Part shown: one piece after another, positions 1 through 12,700 of the stretch
Position numbering within the stretch: position 1 is the stretch's first letter
Layout: each line of letters opens with the position of its first letter
Source of the DNA: Deuterostichococcus epilithicus
Lineage: Eukaryota > Chlorophyta > Trebouxiophyceae > Prasiolales > Stichococcaceae
NCBI GenBank assembly: GCA_033439295.1
Contig: JAVTLE010000010.1
Span: 496,001 to 560,000 of the forward strand
Direction of reading: 5' to 3'
DNA: 64,000 nucleotides
Program-made: the position numbers and the translations under genes
Notes under the pieces: generated by a model
What the model was told of the DNA's origin: nothing
The model's input: the letters and a program-made list of their open reading frames with translations, nothing else
Databases searched by the model: none

Positions 1-114
1 GGCTGCATGTCGAAGCCACTGTGCTGGAAATTGTGCAACATCACCCTGACACCGTCTTGCAAGGTCTGACACAGCCACGCATCACAACGAAGGCTTGCCA
101 TTCTGTGTGCACAG

Positions 115-3100
115 GAGCCGGAGCCTTTCGAGGGCGCGGAGCGCGACGCCCAAGTCCCGGAGCCGCTCGCGTGAGCCGCTGCACCTTTTCCCGCCCCCTC
201 CGCTGCAGCGCCCATCAAAACCAAAGCTTCCGTTTGCGCAGCAGCGCCGGCGGCGGCCGAAACACTGACGAGGCCATCGGCCAGGGCGCTCTGCTCGAGG
301 CGTGAGCCTCATCGCTGCCGCAGCGGCCATGCCGCTGTCCCAGCCGGGCCGTCGCTACTGCTGCTGCTGCTGCTGCTGCCACCACCTGCTTGCTGCACCT
401 CCCGCATAGTCAGCGGCGCACCCAGCTGCCTGCTCATGCTGCTGCTGCTGCTGCTGCCCGCACACGTGCAAAGCCACAGCCTGGTCGCGTCCTCCCCGCG
501 TGCGTGGTCTGCGGCATAATTTGCCACGCGAGGTAGGGCGTCTTCCTGCGACATGTTTGGGCCAGCAAATGAGCAGCGTGCCATCCTTCAGGCAATGCAG
601 ATTGGCGGCCAGCGGCTGGCTTTAACGCTTGGTGATATACTGTCCATGCCACAGGAGATCCCATCATACAGGGAGAGGCGTGCATTGTGCCTCAGCAGAG
701 CTTTGTACACTGTTCTGATGTTTCAGCCTGACCTGGGCTGTGCGGTGCTTGCACAGTTTCGCGCGGACGTGTGCGCAGCCGCAGCCGCAGTCCCATCAGG
801 TGAGTTAAGCCCTGCACAGCCACTCGGTCGATGTGCACAGTGAGCCTCGCCACGCAAGCCATGTGCTGAAGATCGGCCTCCTGAGAGCTCTTTGCATGGC
901 GCTGCTGTGTACTACATGCACCAGTTTGTGGCTTCAATAAGCTTCAAGCTCAGATGTGAGGAGCTCAAAAACCGCAGGCGGCGCTCGCGCAGCAATAGCA
1001 GCCCCCGCCGCCGCTCGCGCACGCCGGTCCGCCGCTCCCGCAGCCGCTCCCCCCGCGGCGGCGGCGGCGAGCCCTACTGGCAGGTTCGCACTCTCGAGAT
1101 GCCTCAGCAGCCTGCCTTTCGTCGTCGCTGTCCCCTTCTGCAGTCCTGGGGTTGGCCAGCCGGCAGTCACTTACATGTTTATGCAGTGCGGCAGGCAGAT
1201 GTGGAGGACATGCACCTGACAGTGATAGCTGCAACACCCTATTCCATGCTGCATTCACCATTGCGCTGTGCTTCGTGTGCTCCACCTTCTGCCTGCCGTG
1301 CCACCCCTACCGCAGTCCTGCGCATTTCGTGTTACACGACTCTGCTTACTTTCCGTGTGCACCAGAAAAAGCTGAACCGCCTGATTGATGACGGCGTCGT
1401 GCGCGCGGGCGAGATCGACAACCGCACGCTGGATGCCCTCGAAGGTGCGCGGGCCCGTGAAACAGCCTGCAAACAATTCGCAGTTGCGGGAGCTAAGGGT
1501 TTAGGGCTTGCAGTGATCAGCAGTTGTCACCTGTTTGCTCAAGGCTCGCACACAAATTGCCATGCACTGCCGTGCAGACCTGTCGGCAGAGCTGGCGGAG
1601 TGTGCCATTGAGCGCTTTGCGGAGGCCAACTTCAGGAACATCAACAACAAGAGCGGCTTCCTCATGGTGGGTTTATGGCCATGCGACAAACATTGGGCCG
1701 CGTGCTGCAAGTGACTGGCGCCTTCATGTGAAGCATCTGGAGAGTCTGCAGGGGCCATGTCGTGGTACGGGCAGCGGCGCCAGCCTTGAGCTCTCGCTCT
1801 GCAAGGCTTCGACTTGAGCTCATCACCCGAGCCGAAGGCACGTTTCGACTGGATCAGGTGGTCACCTCAGATCCTTCATCGTGCTTGCGCAGGGCATTAT
1901 CCGGCGGGTGAAGGAGGACGGTCCCGACACTGGCGACAATGTCAACTTCGACCTGTTGTCACGCTCCGTGCGCCACCGGCTGCGCGACCTCATGGACGAT
2001 GTGAGTTCCTCCTGTGGCCCCTGTCTCATCTCTGCAAGCTCCTGTCTGGTCCGCTTTGCATGCCTGTGCACCAACACGAGGCACCAGACCTTGGCGCTGC
2101 ACACGCCGCTGCGCTGGTTCTGCTGCCCGACCCATTTCACAGCTGATAAGACAGCAGAGCGACTCTGGTGCCGTCTGCTTTTGCCCCAGAGCCTTTCGAA
2201 CAGAGGTGGACCACCGCATGATCAAGGCGCTGGCAGGCTGTGGCGGGGCCACAGCCTGCTGGCCCACAAACAATTCTTCAATATTCTCGAATTTCGTTGT
2301 GCCCTGAACACCATCAGCCTCATGTAGGGCTTGCTGCAGGCCCCATAATGACATAGGCTCTGTCCAGTGTAGTCAGGCTGGCAAATCATCAAATTTCCAA
2401 CAATGACTACAATGTACAGTGTCTGTCAGTGATAGGCCTGTAGCACCTGCCAAGGCATTAGAAAGTCGTTCAGAGCAGAAAAACCTTCAACGCCTTGCCC
2501 CTCTACTTCTTATGGCACGCTGTCCAGCAGCAGCGACGCGGACCAGCGCATGATCAAGACGCTGGCGGATGCGCCCCTCGGCCCTGCCACTTGCTTTTCT
2601 GGAGACTTTGAAAAATTTACTCACGACCCTTCAACGTGTGCTGCTCCAGGGCACGCTGTCCAACAGCGAGGTGGACCAGCGCATGATCAAGGCGCTGGCG
2701 GACCTGCCATCGGAGCTGGGCCTGGAGGCTGTGGACAAGTTTGCGACCTCCAACCTGGACTCTGTGCGCTCCAAGACCGGCTTCATGGTGAGAGGACCAT
2801 CTCGCTTCGGTTTGCAGATGGTTTGCATATGGATCTGCAGCGCTTCCTCGAATGCAAGGCTTCCTCGAAAGCGTGTGTCCCCCCTGGTGGGCAAGGCCGC
2901 CTCGCAGTACCGGCTGCCTTCCATTCGGAGCCTGCGCAATCTGGGTAGACCCCGCGCCTGCTGCCGCCTGGCTCTGCAGGCTGTCTTGCTGCGTCCCTGG
3001 CGTGCACGCCAGAGCATTCGTCTGATTGCCGGTAAAAAGCCTCGTCTTCGGCATGGATGTGACAGCAGCAGCAGCAGCAGCGGCAGCCGTCCTGGCAACG

Positions 3101-4237
3101 GTGTCGTCTGATGGATTTTGCATTTCCATTCCGCTGCAGATGGGCATCATCAAGCGGGTGCACCAGGAGAGCTTGGGCCGTCCCGCCTTTGGTGGCCCCC
3201 CGCCATACGGTATGGTTCTTTGTTAATGCCAACGTGCCTCGAGATGTTCTTTTCACTTGCGACACAGTCGTGAAATGGTCTTCTGTTGCTGCAAGCAGGC
3301 GGCGGCTACGGCGGGCCCCCACCTCCATATGGCGGCGGCGGCGGTGAGCGCTCGTTCCATGACAAGGCCTGCTCGCATTCTCTGTTGCATTCCCAGAGCC
3401 TAGACCCCTTCTCCGACCTTTCAGTGTTCATTCCTGGGGTATTTCTGCTGCAGGCTACGGCGGCGGCTATGGTGGGCCCCCTCCGGACCGCTATGGTGAG
3501 TCCTGAAGTCGCTTAGTGCAGAGACTGGCGAACGTACATGAAGATTCCCCTCCGGGTGCTGATCAGGCTGCAAGGTGGCAATGGAATGCCCTGAGCAGAT
3601 GTGGTGTTCTGTGCAGGTGGCGGCGGCTATGGTGGCGGTAAGATTCCAAGCGCCGAGACTTCACTTGACAACAAGTGAAGTCATCAACTTTTGACCCGGA
3701 CGACCATGGACCTGCCATCAGCCGCCGCCTCGGCTTGTGGGCAAAATAGTTCGTCATGACATTTTGTTGGACCCAATGACGCTTGTCGACGCTCATGACG
3801 TGATTCTGCATGTGGCATGGCAGGCGGCTACGGTGGCGGAGGCGGCTATGGTGACCGTGGTGAGCGTCGTGATTGACGGTCCTATCATTGTGTCCTGGTG
3901 CCTTATCTGCTATCTTGGGTTTGCAGGTGCGTTAGCAGTCAGGCGCACCAGAGCCTGAGCTGTAGTGTGTGCATGTCAAGCAGGCGGCTACGGTGGTGGC
4001 GGCGGCTACCGCGGTTTGCACTTCTTCGACCCCCTCGATCCCGACATTCTTCGCACTTTTGCCTCTGCGGCCCTGCACACTCCGCTGCCACACTCCGAAG
4101 CTGATGTGTTTGCCTCATCTTTGCCATTCGCCGTGCACATGAATGCGTTTTGTTTCAATTTCACCGTGCAGATTCAGGTAGGTGATGAACTCAGGGCGGT
4201 TGCCGGTGGACCCCTGTTTGCAGATCGGTACTACTGA
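115..4237 (+). CDS. RS-domain / duplicated hnRNP-Q acidic domain / Gly-Tyr-rich RNA-binding protein, 5'-partial
   Basis: Fourteen phase-consistent exons: 115-170, 757-799, 978-1083, 1366-1444, 1578-1666, 1893-2000, 2650-2787, 3140-3209, 3299-3343, 3454-3495, 3617-3637, 3824-3859, 3984-4013, 4224-4237 (TGA). The 5' end lies outside the window. The first three exons encode an Arg-Ser region (RSRSRSPIRRRSRSN). Next come two copies of a helical module, LIDDG..EIDNRTLDALE..NNKSGFLMGIIRRV and LMDDG..EVDQRMIKALA..RSKTGFMMGIIKRV. Both resemble the N-terminal acidic (NURR) domain of hnRNP Q/R. The C-terminus is built from phase-1 mini-exons encoding GGYGG and GGPPPYG, ending GYRDRYY. Inferred role: nuclear mRNA binding or splicing. 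No RRM is visible; one may lie upstream. Domain family recognised from memory of hnRNP Q; exact orthology unknown. Confidence 0.8.
357..455 (+). repeat. CTG trinucleotide tracts in intron
   Basis: Two (CTG)n runs, about 357-378 and 437-457, lie in the intron between the first two exons of the RS/NURR gene. A (CAG)n run lies at 3063-3080 in a later intron of the same gene. Confidence 0.7.
2194..2585 (+). repeat. Two decayed copies of the start of the second NURR exon, inside the preceding intron
   Basis: The true exon at 2650 carries GAGGTGGACCAGCGCATGAT at 2671. Near-identical text occurs at 2204 (one mismatch in that 20-mer) and at 2534. Both copies lose similarity within about 40 nt and neither continues as an open exon. 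The copy at 2520 also lacks the AG acceptor. Confidence 0.75.
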
Positions 4238-5559
4238 GGGCAGTATTTGGGACGCCTGCGGCTGCCGCACGCCATAGAAGCGATGTCGCGACGAGCAACT
4301 CTGGCGAGTGGATCGCACAAGGAGGATGGTTGGTCCTCATTCAGGGGAACGTAGCTATAATACTACGCAATGAAGGGTTCCTTCTTGGTTGCGTGCAACT
4401 GATAGTGGAGCCCAGGCATGCAGGTCAGACGCTAGAGCAGTCCTGCCTGCATATAACTGTTTGCCGTAATTTGAAACACAATTCGTTTCGCATGCAAGCA
4501 GTGCTCTGTCAAATCAGCTCCACCACAAAGTCTGTTAGCCGATTTGTGTCACAAGCCGATCCGCGCCGCCGCATTACTGCTGGCACTCAGCAGGAATGCA
4601 TCCATACAGACCAACACAATGTTGAGGCTTTTGATTGTCTGCAGCAGGCGATTGTACTCGGTCCGCGTGCAGAGCTCCGAAGAGCTTGGGCATCTTCTAC
4701 CTGGTCCAATCGTGCAGCAGAATAACCTAGCCCAACAGCTGGCTCCGACACGAGTCGTTCCACTATTCGGCTCTCGTCACTTGTGCACTTCCATATTGGA
4801 CGTTTCGACGCCAACGTACGAGCACATAACAGTCCACAAACAGAGCTGTGCAGTCGGCCATTCCCGAAGAGGACTGCGTCCATCACCGACGACCACCTGG
4901 GCCATCTCCGTCGTACACAGCTCGGGAGGGCACGGGCAAGGGGCCGTTTGCGTTGCTGCGACCAGCGCAGGTACCCCGAATACCTTTCTACAGTTGCCTG
5001 TGTCATCCTAAAGCTTGCTTCGCGGGGCATCAGAGAAATGGTGCATCCTGTGCCACCCCCGCCTCTCAGCAGCTGATGGGCAGCGACTTTGCGACGGGCG
5101 CAGCAAGCGTCTGTCCGTACGTGCTGCAGTGAACCGACACACCTTCAGCATCGCAACATTTCGGATGCGATGTTGCGAAGTCGCGATGTTGCACCAGCGC
5201 TCACACACGACCGCCGAGTCACCATCACCCGCCGGTCTGATGGACGAGCGTTCTCACCAGAGGCGCTTGACGCAAGCGCAATCCGAACGGTCTAGATCTG
5301 GATTAGAGTACATGATGTTAGCCGATTGAGGAGCGTCGAGCTCCTAAGATCCTACTGCTGACAGTGCCATGCATTCTTCAGCACCCCGGGCTCCATTCAC
5401 GCCAGTAGGTAGTGCTTGGAACATGACTGCTGAACTGTTCGCGACGCTGTTTGACGCGATCTGACTGCTGCCCATGGTACAGGAGGATCCTTGGCGGTCT
5501 CGCCTCCCTTTCACACCGGCCGCAGCTCATCGCATCGCGCCATATAACCTGCGCTGCAC
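4238..5559. other. 1.3 kb without a supportable gene
   Basis: Open frames of 90-155 codons exist on both strands but none has a recognisable domain or a coherent splice chain. The best exon-like piece is about 4848-4970, a proline-rich frame ending at a CGCAG|GTACCC donor. It could be an upstream exon of the small membrane-protein gene that follows, but I could not join it in phase. Confidence 0.5.
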
Positions 5560-6224
5560 ATGGTCCTCGGGCGGGCCCTCCTTCTGAACAGCACCCCGCC
5601 GCCGCCTCCTGTGTACTTCAGCGCCTCCCACGCGTGGATTCCAATCGTGATAGCCGTCGTCGCCATCGCGGGCGCCATCATCGCATTATGCCTTGGAGTC
5701 TTCTGCCTTGTGCGGTGCTGCCATGGCATGAACGGGTGCGCACTGTTGGGGCATTGCCGATCGAGACGGCGTTTCACCTGATGTGGCCCACTTCTTCAGC
5801 ATCAAGTTTCTCGCCAGCATGTGTTCCTGACCGCTGTGGGCTGCCGCACGGCATCTGCGCACCCTGCCTGCAACGAAACTGCGGCAGCACTCCTTTCGAG
5901 CAACCGGCGTTACGGCACCACATTTCAGGGATGAGGTGCAGATGTCCTCATGCCTTGGAGCACACAGCTGCATCAGTGTCCTCCATGACTTTGTGCAGGG
6001 TCGTCAGGTACCAGGAAGAGAAGAGGGCCGGCCTGCATCCCGCTGGAAACTGTTTCACGAGTGGGTTCATGGTGGGCGTGGTGACGCCTCCAGTCGCTAG
6101 GCGCCACGGGGAAGGCACGGCCGGAGGCAGCGGCTGTGGCGGCGGTGGCGGTGGAGGCGGCGGCAACTGTGGCGAGGGAGGCGGCGGTGGCGGCTGTGGT
6201 GGAGGGTGCGGAGGCGGATGCTGA
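5560..6224 (+). CDS. Small single-pass membrane protein with Gly/Cys-rich tail (tentative)
   Basis: Two exons in consistent phase, 5560-5735 and 6008-6224, give 130 residues. A short N-terminus with a run of five prolines is followed by a hydrophobic helix, AWIPIVIAVVAIAGAIIALC, continuing into a Cys-rich border (CLVRCC). The second exon encodes a charged stretch (YQEEKR), then a Gly tract broken by cysteines, ending CGGGCGGGC. The start is the first ATG after an in-frame stop at 5545-5547, but upstream exons are possible. Family not recognised. The hydrophobic helix is directly visible; membrane insertion, topology and the splice are inference. Confidence 0.4.
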
Positions 6225-6782
6225 CCCTTGTTATTCAGGTCCGGATTTCTCTCAGAGCCTGTCGAGGCGTCAGTCGGGCCCATGGGCCGACATCCAACAT
6301 ATTTTTGATGACCAATAATGGGTACTGCATCCCTTGATGAACTTACAGCCGTTGGAGTACATCCACAAGGCCCCAGGACCACCATCTTGTAGCCATAGAG
6401 CAGCAGTTCGACATTAATCAAACATCGATCTGACTGAGTGACTGTTCTGAAGCCAAGGCTGTTGATGGGCTGTTGGGTATGTTGGAAGAGGCTTCATGTA
6501 CCGTGTTGCATCTGCGAACAGCATCTGAATCAAATCTGCGCATGCCCTTTGCTGTCAGGAACCAGCAGAGGAATTCTGCACATTGGCAACCCTCCGATTT
6601 GACTGGCATAAGACACTTTAACTGGCTGTTCTTCTTTGCTCGACTGCCTAAGTGAGAGCAAGAGATTCTGCAACGTTCAAGCTCCGCGCTGCTCACGATT
6701 GGGGCTTATTGGTCCCAACTCCCTGTCGCTGCGGCAGTATGATCAGCAGCCGCGACGTGACCCTCCTGATGGTCCGGCACCC
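6225..6782. other. Convergent intergenic region
   Basis: Presumed 3' UTRs of the membrane-protein gene (+) and the golgin gene (-). I see no further open frame or repeat. Confidence 0.5.
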
Positions 6783-9700
6783 TCAGGGCTGCCACGGCGG
6801 CAGCCACGTCTTGCTCTTGCACACGTTCAGGCGGCGCGTGTCGTCGGGCGTGAACTGCAGCAGCCGCCCCAGCACGGGCAGCAGGCTGCTGTGCACTGGC
6901 AGCGCGTCCGTCTCGAAGCCCCTGCAGCGTCAGTTTGCAAATGCAACTCTCGGGCGCAAATTGCAGCTGAATTTCGCTGTCGTTGTCAGGCCCCTTGCAC
7001 TCCCAGAGCAAGGCATCCGCACGCGAGCTAGGCAGCTCTCTGAGAGACATGCTGCCAACCCTTAGCACATGACTGCTCTGGGCTGACTTGCTGGGTTTTG
7101 CGCGTGTCTCATCTGGCAATTGCACACCTGACGATGACGTCCTTGACGTAGGTCAGGTCCACGGTTGTGCGCTTCTCTCGCCGCCGCATCTCCATCAGCT
7201 CCTCCTTGAGCACGGCCGCCGCCCGGTCCCGCAGCGCCTCTGTCTGCTGCCGGTCCTCCAGGTCCTTGCGGATGGCCGCCAGCTGTCGCCGCAGGTCCGC
7301 CTGCTCGCCGCCGCGGGCGTCCTGCGGAAAATTGCACAGACGGGGCGCTTCAGCCGCAGCAGCGCTGCGGGTAGGCTCCATGGGCCTTCGGCGTGTTGGG
7401 ACATTGCCATGCTGTGCACTACAAGTTGCATGCTGTTCCCCCTCCCTGCGCCCTCCTAGGCAAGGGAATGGCTGCGGAGCGCGGTGCTTCGAGTGCAGAG
7501 AGCGACTGCATGGTCCCTTTCTTGACAGAATGCGCACAAGGCAGCTTCCATACCCGTGCCAGACAATAATGCGACAATTGCGTCATTATATCTACAGCGC
7601 CCCCCCTGCCCGGGAGTGACCGGCGACGCAGGCGCGAACAGATACGACAGCCCAAGCTTCGACACCAACATCGAGATGAAAGATGCCATGTAACCAGCAC
7701 TGCACCTGCTTTGGGGTGACTGGCGATGCCGGCTCGATCTCAGCAAAGCTGACGGTGCGGCGCACAGGCTGCGGCGGCGGTGACGCCGTGCCGTCGCCAT
7801 CGGCGTCCCTGCCGCCGCCGCCCTGCCGCAGCGGCGTCAGCCCGCCCGGCTGCGAAGACGTGCGCAGGGCACTGGCGACTGGCCCACTCCGCGCCTGCAC
7901 CCCGGATCGTAGGGTAGGTCAGTAAATGACGCTGTAGCCAGGGGGATGTCAGCGGCTGCCATGTGGGCAGGGCTGGGCCACCAGGCACCCGAGCATGCAG
8001 CCTCCCCAGCCAGGAGCAGCGCCCTTAGCAGGGGGGGAGTGTTGGGAATGCTTGGCAAGACTGCAGGTGTGAGAGGCACCTTGCGCCCCTGAGATCCTGC
8101 AGACCGTCAGAATTCGGCAAGACGACAGCTGCAACAGTTGAAGCGCACCTTGTAAGCGGCGATATGCGCGTCCTTCTCTGCCATAAGTGCCTGCGCCCGC
8201 TGCCGGACCTGCGCCACCTCTGCAGCTGCTGCCTCCGCCCGCGCCTGCATCAGCGAGTACCACCCGACTTTGGCGTCGTTATCATGCGATACTGTGCGTA
8301 CATGACAGAGCATCACGAGCGGCACAGCTGGTGCCTGCTGCCCGTACTGCATCGGCCGCCGGACTGGAGGAGCGCTGGTCCCAGCAGTTACGGAACATCG
8401 CAGTCATGCAATGACTGACGGCGCTCAAGGCATTGTTGAGTGGCAACCCGCCCAAGGCTTACAGACAACGAATCAAGTGGCGGGCTGAGCTGCCGTCCAA
8501 CAAAATAACGCGCCTGCCACTCGTGGGCGTCCTCCGCGGCCTCCGCCGCCCGCCGCCCTGCGGCGGCGGCGTCCGCCTCGGCGGCGGCGGCACGCTCTGA
8601 AGCGGCGGCGTCTGCGCTGGCCAGCTGCGCAGCAAAGGCGTCCTCCCGGTCGTGCAGCTCCGCGGCCAGTCGGTCGGTCTCTGCCTCGGCTGCTGCGCTG
8701 CATTCATGCAAGGGAAGAATACGCATTAGGTCAGAAGAGTATCACGGCCGAGATGTAGGCTCCGACGCCTTGGTCGTGCAGCACCGCGGCCATCCAGCCG
8801 TCTCCGCCTCGGCTGCCGCCCTGCAGTCATGCAGGGACGGACTTGCAGCAGGTCAGGAATAAATGTATGCGTCGTCTCCGAAGCAATGGTCGTGCTGCAG
8901 CTCTGTGGCCATCTGGCCGTCTCCGCTCCTGCCGCCGCCCCTGTGTCGTGGCATTGCAGGCACTGCTGCACTCAGCCCGGGATGATCGTCCTTGACCCTG
9001 ACACATACCACAACTGGCATCGGGAGGCCAAGCACCATCGGATGCCCCAGACACTGCTGCCCCCCTCCCCAGAGCTGTTCCCCAAAGAACAGCAGGAAAC
9101 CCACGGGCACGGGCATGAGCATTCACCCACCAAGCTGCATGTTGACGCATTCGAAAAAGTAACACGCAGAGAGCGGATAGGATGCCGGAGCGAATAGGGT
9201 GCCGGGCCTTGTCACACCTGGCCTGCTGCGCCGCCGAGGCCTGCTGCGCCGCCAAGGCCTCGGCGGACCGCAGTGCCTCCAGCTCTGCTTCCAGAGCCGC
9301 TTCTGCTGCTTCTGCCGCCTGCCGCACATCCGCTGCCGCCGCCTCCGCTGCTGCAGCCTCCGCGGCAGCGACCAGGGCCTGAACCGCCGCGGGCCAATCG
9401 TCGCGATCCTGCGGCCATGTCCGATACATGTGCTCACTGACAGCTGCTACAGGGATTATCTGAAGGTCAGGTTGGTGGCTGCAGCAAACCTGACGAATGG
9501 TTCACGGGGTCGTCAGTGGCGGTGGTAGCAGGCACGCTCGGCCTGTAGGAGGCTCAACCCGGCCCCGCCAGCCACGGGCGTGAAGCACACGCATCTAAAT
9601 TGCATATGGCAGTCACAGGCTTGGTCTGCAGAATCCGGCTCTCGTGTCAGGTTGTACAATGCAACATGCGCACCGCGTCCTGCAGGCGCTCCAGCGCCGA

Positions 9701-12700
9701 TTCTGCTGCGCGCACCCCCTGCGCATGGTCCAGTCGCTCCTGCTCCACCAGCACTGCAGGGTGGGCCAGCGACGAGTGTGAATGAAAATGGGTGGGTGAG
9801 AAAGTGGGTGGGTGGGGAACTCCCTCACGTGCCTGCCGCAGAGCTGATGCGCTCAGGAAACAGAGGGGCAAGTGGCGTAGGGCGATCTGGGGCCCGCCAA
9901 AGTTCGCGCAACAGGTTGAGCAACCTGCAGCTCTCCCTTCACAAGGCATTGCTGTCTGACGTCAAAAGCTGAATATGGTGCTCGCCAGTGATCTCTGCAG
10001 ACTCGCCATTCCAGGGTAAGTCTGCAGAGAGCTCCACCTGGGGCAGCCTCAAGCCTGTCCTCCGCATGTGCACGCCTGCCCTCTGGACTCCACACCAGAG
10101 CCTACAGCTCCAGTCCCAGTCCCAAGATAACCCCAAACGCCATCACCTTGCGCGGCCTCCAGCTCCTCTTCAGCATGCCGAAGCTGGTCCTCCAGTCGTG
10201 CAGTTGCGGCTGCCGTCGTGGCCAGCTCCGCCTGCGTCGCGGCCAGCTGGCTGCGCCATGCCTCAGCCTGCTGGCGCTCGACCTTTGCCGCCTCCAGCTG
10301 CGCGGTGGCCGCCTCCAGCTGCGGCCGCAGGTTTGAGGACGTGCACTCAGCGAGTGGGGCAAACAGAGAAGGTGCAGCGTTCTTTTGTCGAACTCTAGCT
10401 GTCAGCCTGCTGTGCAGTTTGTGTGCAGAGCCTGATAGGCAGCTCGGAGGTCGAGCACAAGTGGAAGAGAGACAGTCAGAAGGCACATATGCCTGTCGCT
10501 TTGATGGCCTCAGAACCGTAGTAATTCGATTTGTATGTGTCGTCTACACGGAAGTTCAGACTGACGTGCAATACATGTTCATCAGCGGCAACAAGGCCAA
10601 CACAAGTGCAGCGTCAAGAGTATATATAGTGTGCAAGCACAAGACATGTGCAAGAAGCGGGACTGATGTGCTGACCAAGCCCAAAAAGCCAGCTGTGGAA
10701 CTAACCTTCATTCCGAGGCAGCGCCGAGGCCATGACCCAGTGCTTTGAACAACGCCAAGCAGGTGAACTCCTGGAGCTCGGAGATGAGAGGGGTTGCAGC
10801 CGATCCACTTGCCTGCTCCTCCAGCGCCACACGCTCGGCGAGTGCCGCCTTGCTCCGCGCCTGGAACTGCACCAGAAACTGGCTGCGCGACTCCTGCTCC
10901 GCCGCCAGCTTAGCCTCACCGCTCGCAATGGCTGCGCGCGCCGCCGCCAGCTGATCCTGCGGCGGCAGACAGGGACGCGCGATGCTTTGCGCTGGCCGTG
11001 TGGCCCACAAACCGGAGGAACCAGCGGCGCGATTGCGCGCTGCAGCCTGCCCTGTGGCCTCGTGCAGAGCAGCAGGACCCGCGGCTCACGCGGGCGCAGT
11101 CAACGGCCCCCAGAGCAGGGCAGTCAGCGTGCCGTCAGGCGCGCTGCAAGCTTCCATCCAAGCTGCGCGCGCCGACCTGCAGCGGCTCCAGCTCGGCGAC
11201 GCGGGCGCGCACCAGGTCCGCCTCCTCCGACAGCGTCCTGAGCGCCGCCAAATTGAGCTGCGCCTCGTCCAGCTCACCCCGCCGGTCCCTGTGATACAGT
11301 GTGGAGAGCAACGAGAGTCGCACGTCAGAGTTTTTGCCCCGGAAGTGATATTGAGCTCCGTGAGGTTTGAGCTGCACTCGTCCAGCTCCCCGCGCAGGTC
11401 CCCGTGGTGGAGCGTTTGGCTGGGACAGTGACAGAAGCGGTTGTTGCCTTCTCAGACAGTTCTCGGAAGCTGACTGAGCGCCGCCAGCTTCAGCTGCGCC
11501 TCGTGTAACTCGCCCTGCCGGTCAATGGCGAATTGTTGCATCCGATCTCTTGGCGCGGCGCCAGACGATTGCGACACAGGAGTATTGATGTGCTTGCGGA
11601 GCACGCAGGGGGCCGCCAGGTCGAGCTGCCGCCCCTCCGCAGAAGCATCATGCTTCGCCCAAGGGAAAACGTTCGAGCGCCACCAGGAGGAGACTTGACG
11701 CAGCCTCAGCGAGCGCCTCAGGGCTTGAGCCTCCGTCAGAGGAGTTGCAGCNCNANNCNCACGGTTTGGGGGAGGGGGGGGGACAACCGCGCACTTGTTG
11801 ACCTTCTGCAGGCGTTCCACCCGCTGATCCAGCGCCTTGCGCTCGTTTGCCCACGCCCGCTCACTGGCCTTGGCCTGCCACATCGCCATGCACATGACTG
11901 AGCCGCTTGCAAAAGTAGACGAGCGCGCAGTAGTGTTCAATGGGACAAAGGGCCATCAGCAGTTCGAAACTCGGCAGTTCACAGAGAGCGGCACTCAAGA
12001 GATGCCCAGGAGGCATCCGCCAGACAAGTGAGGCACGCCTGCATTGAACTGCCAACGGGTGCCATGTGCTCAAGAAGCCACATGCATCCAGACTAATCTT
12101 CCGACCCTATCTAAGCTCCTCACCTGTGACACCCGCGCACGGGCGTCCTCGAGGCCCTTGGCCAGGTCCACTGCCTCGCCCTCGCGCTGCTGCAGCAGCT
12201 GGCGCTGCTGCCGCACCTCCGCCAGCGCGCCGTCCAGCGCCCGCTGGCTGGCCGCCAGTTCCTCCTGCAGGCGGGGGCGAGGCCGTGGAGTGCCAATGTC
12301 ACTGGCGAGTGCAATCCGCGCACGCCACGAGGCGTTGTCTGCAATGCAGCTGGGCACTTACTCACAGGCTGACGGGGCTCAGCCTCGGCATGTCGAGAAC
12401 GAGCTCGGCCACCTGGTGCCACTGGGTCCGACAGGCCTCGATGCTGCAGCTGGCACCACGACCGAGCGCAGGCTCCCAACCGCTCACCTGCGCATCGGCG
12501 TGCGCCTCCCGCTGGGCAGCAGCCGCCGCCGCCTGCGCCACCTCTGCCGCACTCGCCTGCTCCCGCGCCGCGGCGGCCTCCGCCTGGGCGGCCACAAGCC
12601 CCTCCTGCGCCGCCGCCAGCTGCTGCCTGGCTTCCGCCAGCTGCTCCTCCGTCTCAGCGCGGCCCGCCTGCAGGTGCAGCGCCACCTGCACACAAGACAG

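Noticed and set aside
892-1611. Single 239-codon gene containing the RS motif
   Set aside because: Only about 35 codons are exonic; neighbouring parts lack similarity while flanking GT/AG sites join in phase with other exons.
2515-2600. An additional real exon of the RS/NURR gene
   Set aside because: The text loses the acceptor AG and the domain similarity within 45 nt, and including it would break the clean phase-0 join between 2000 and 2650.
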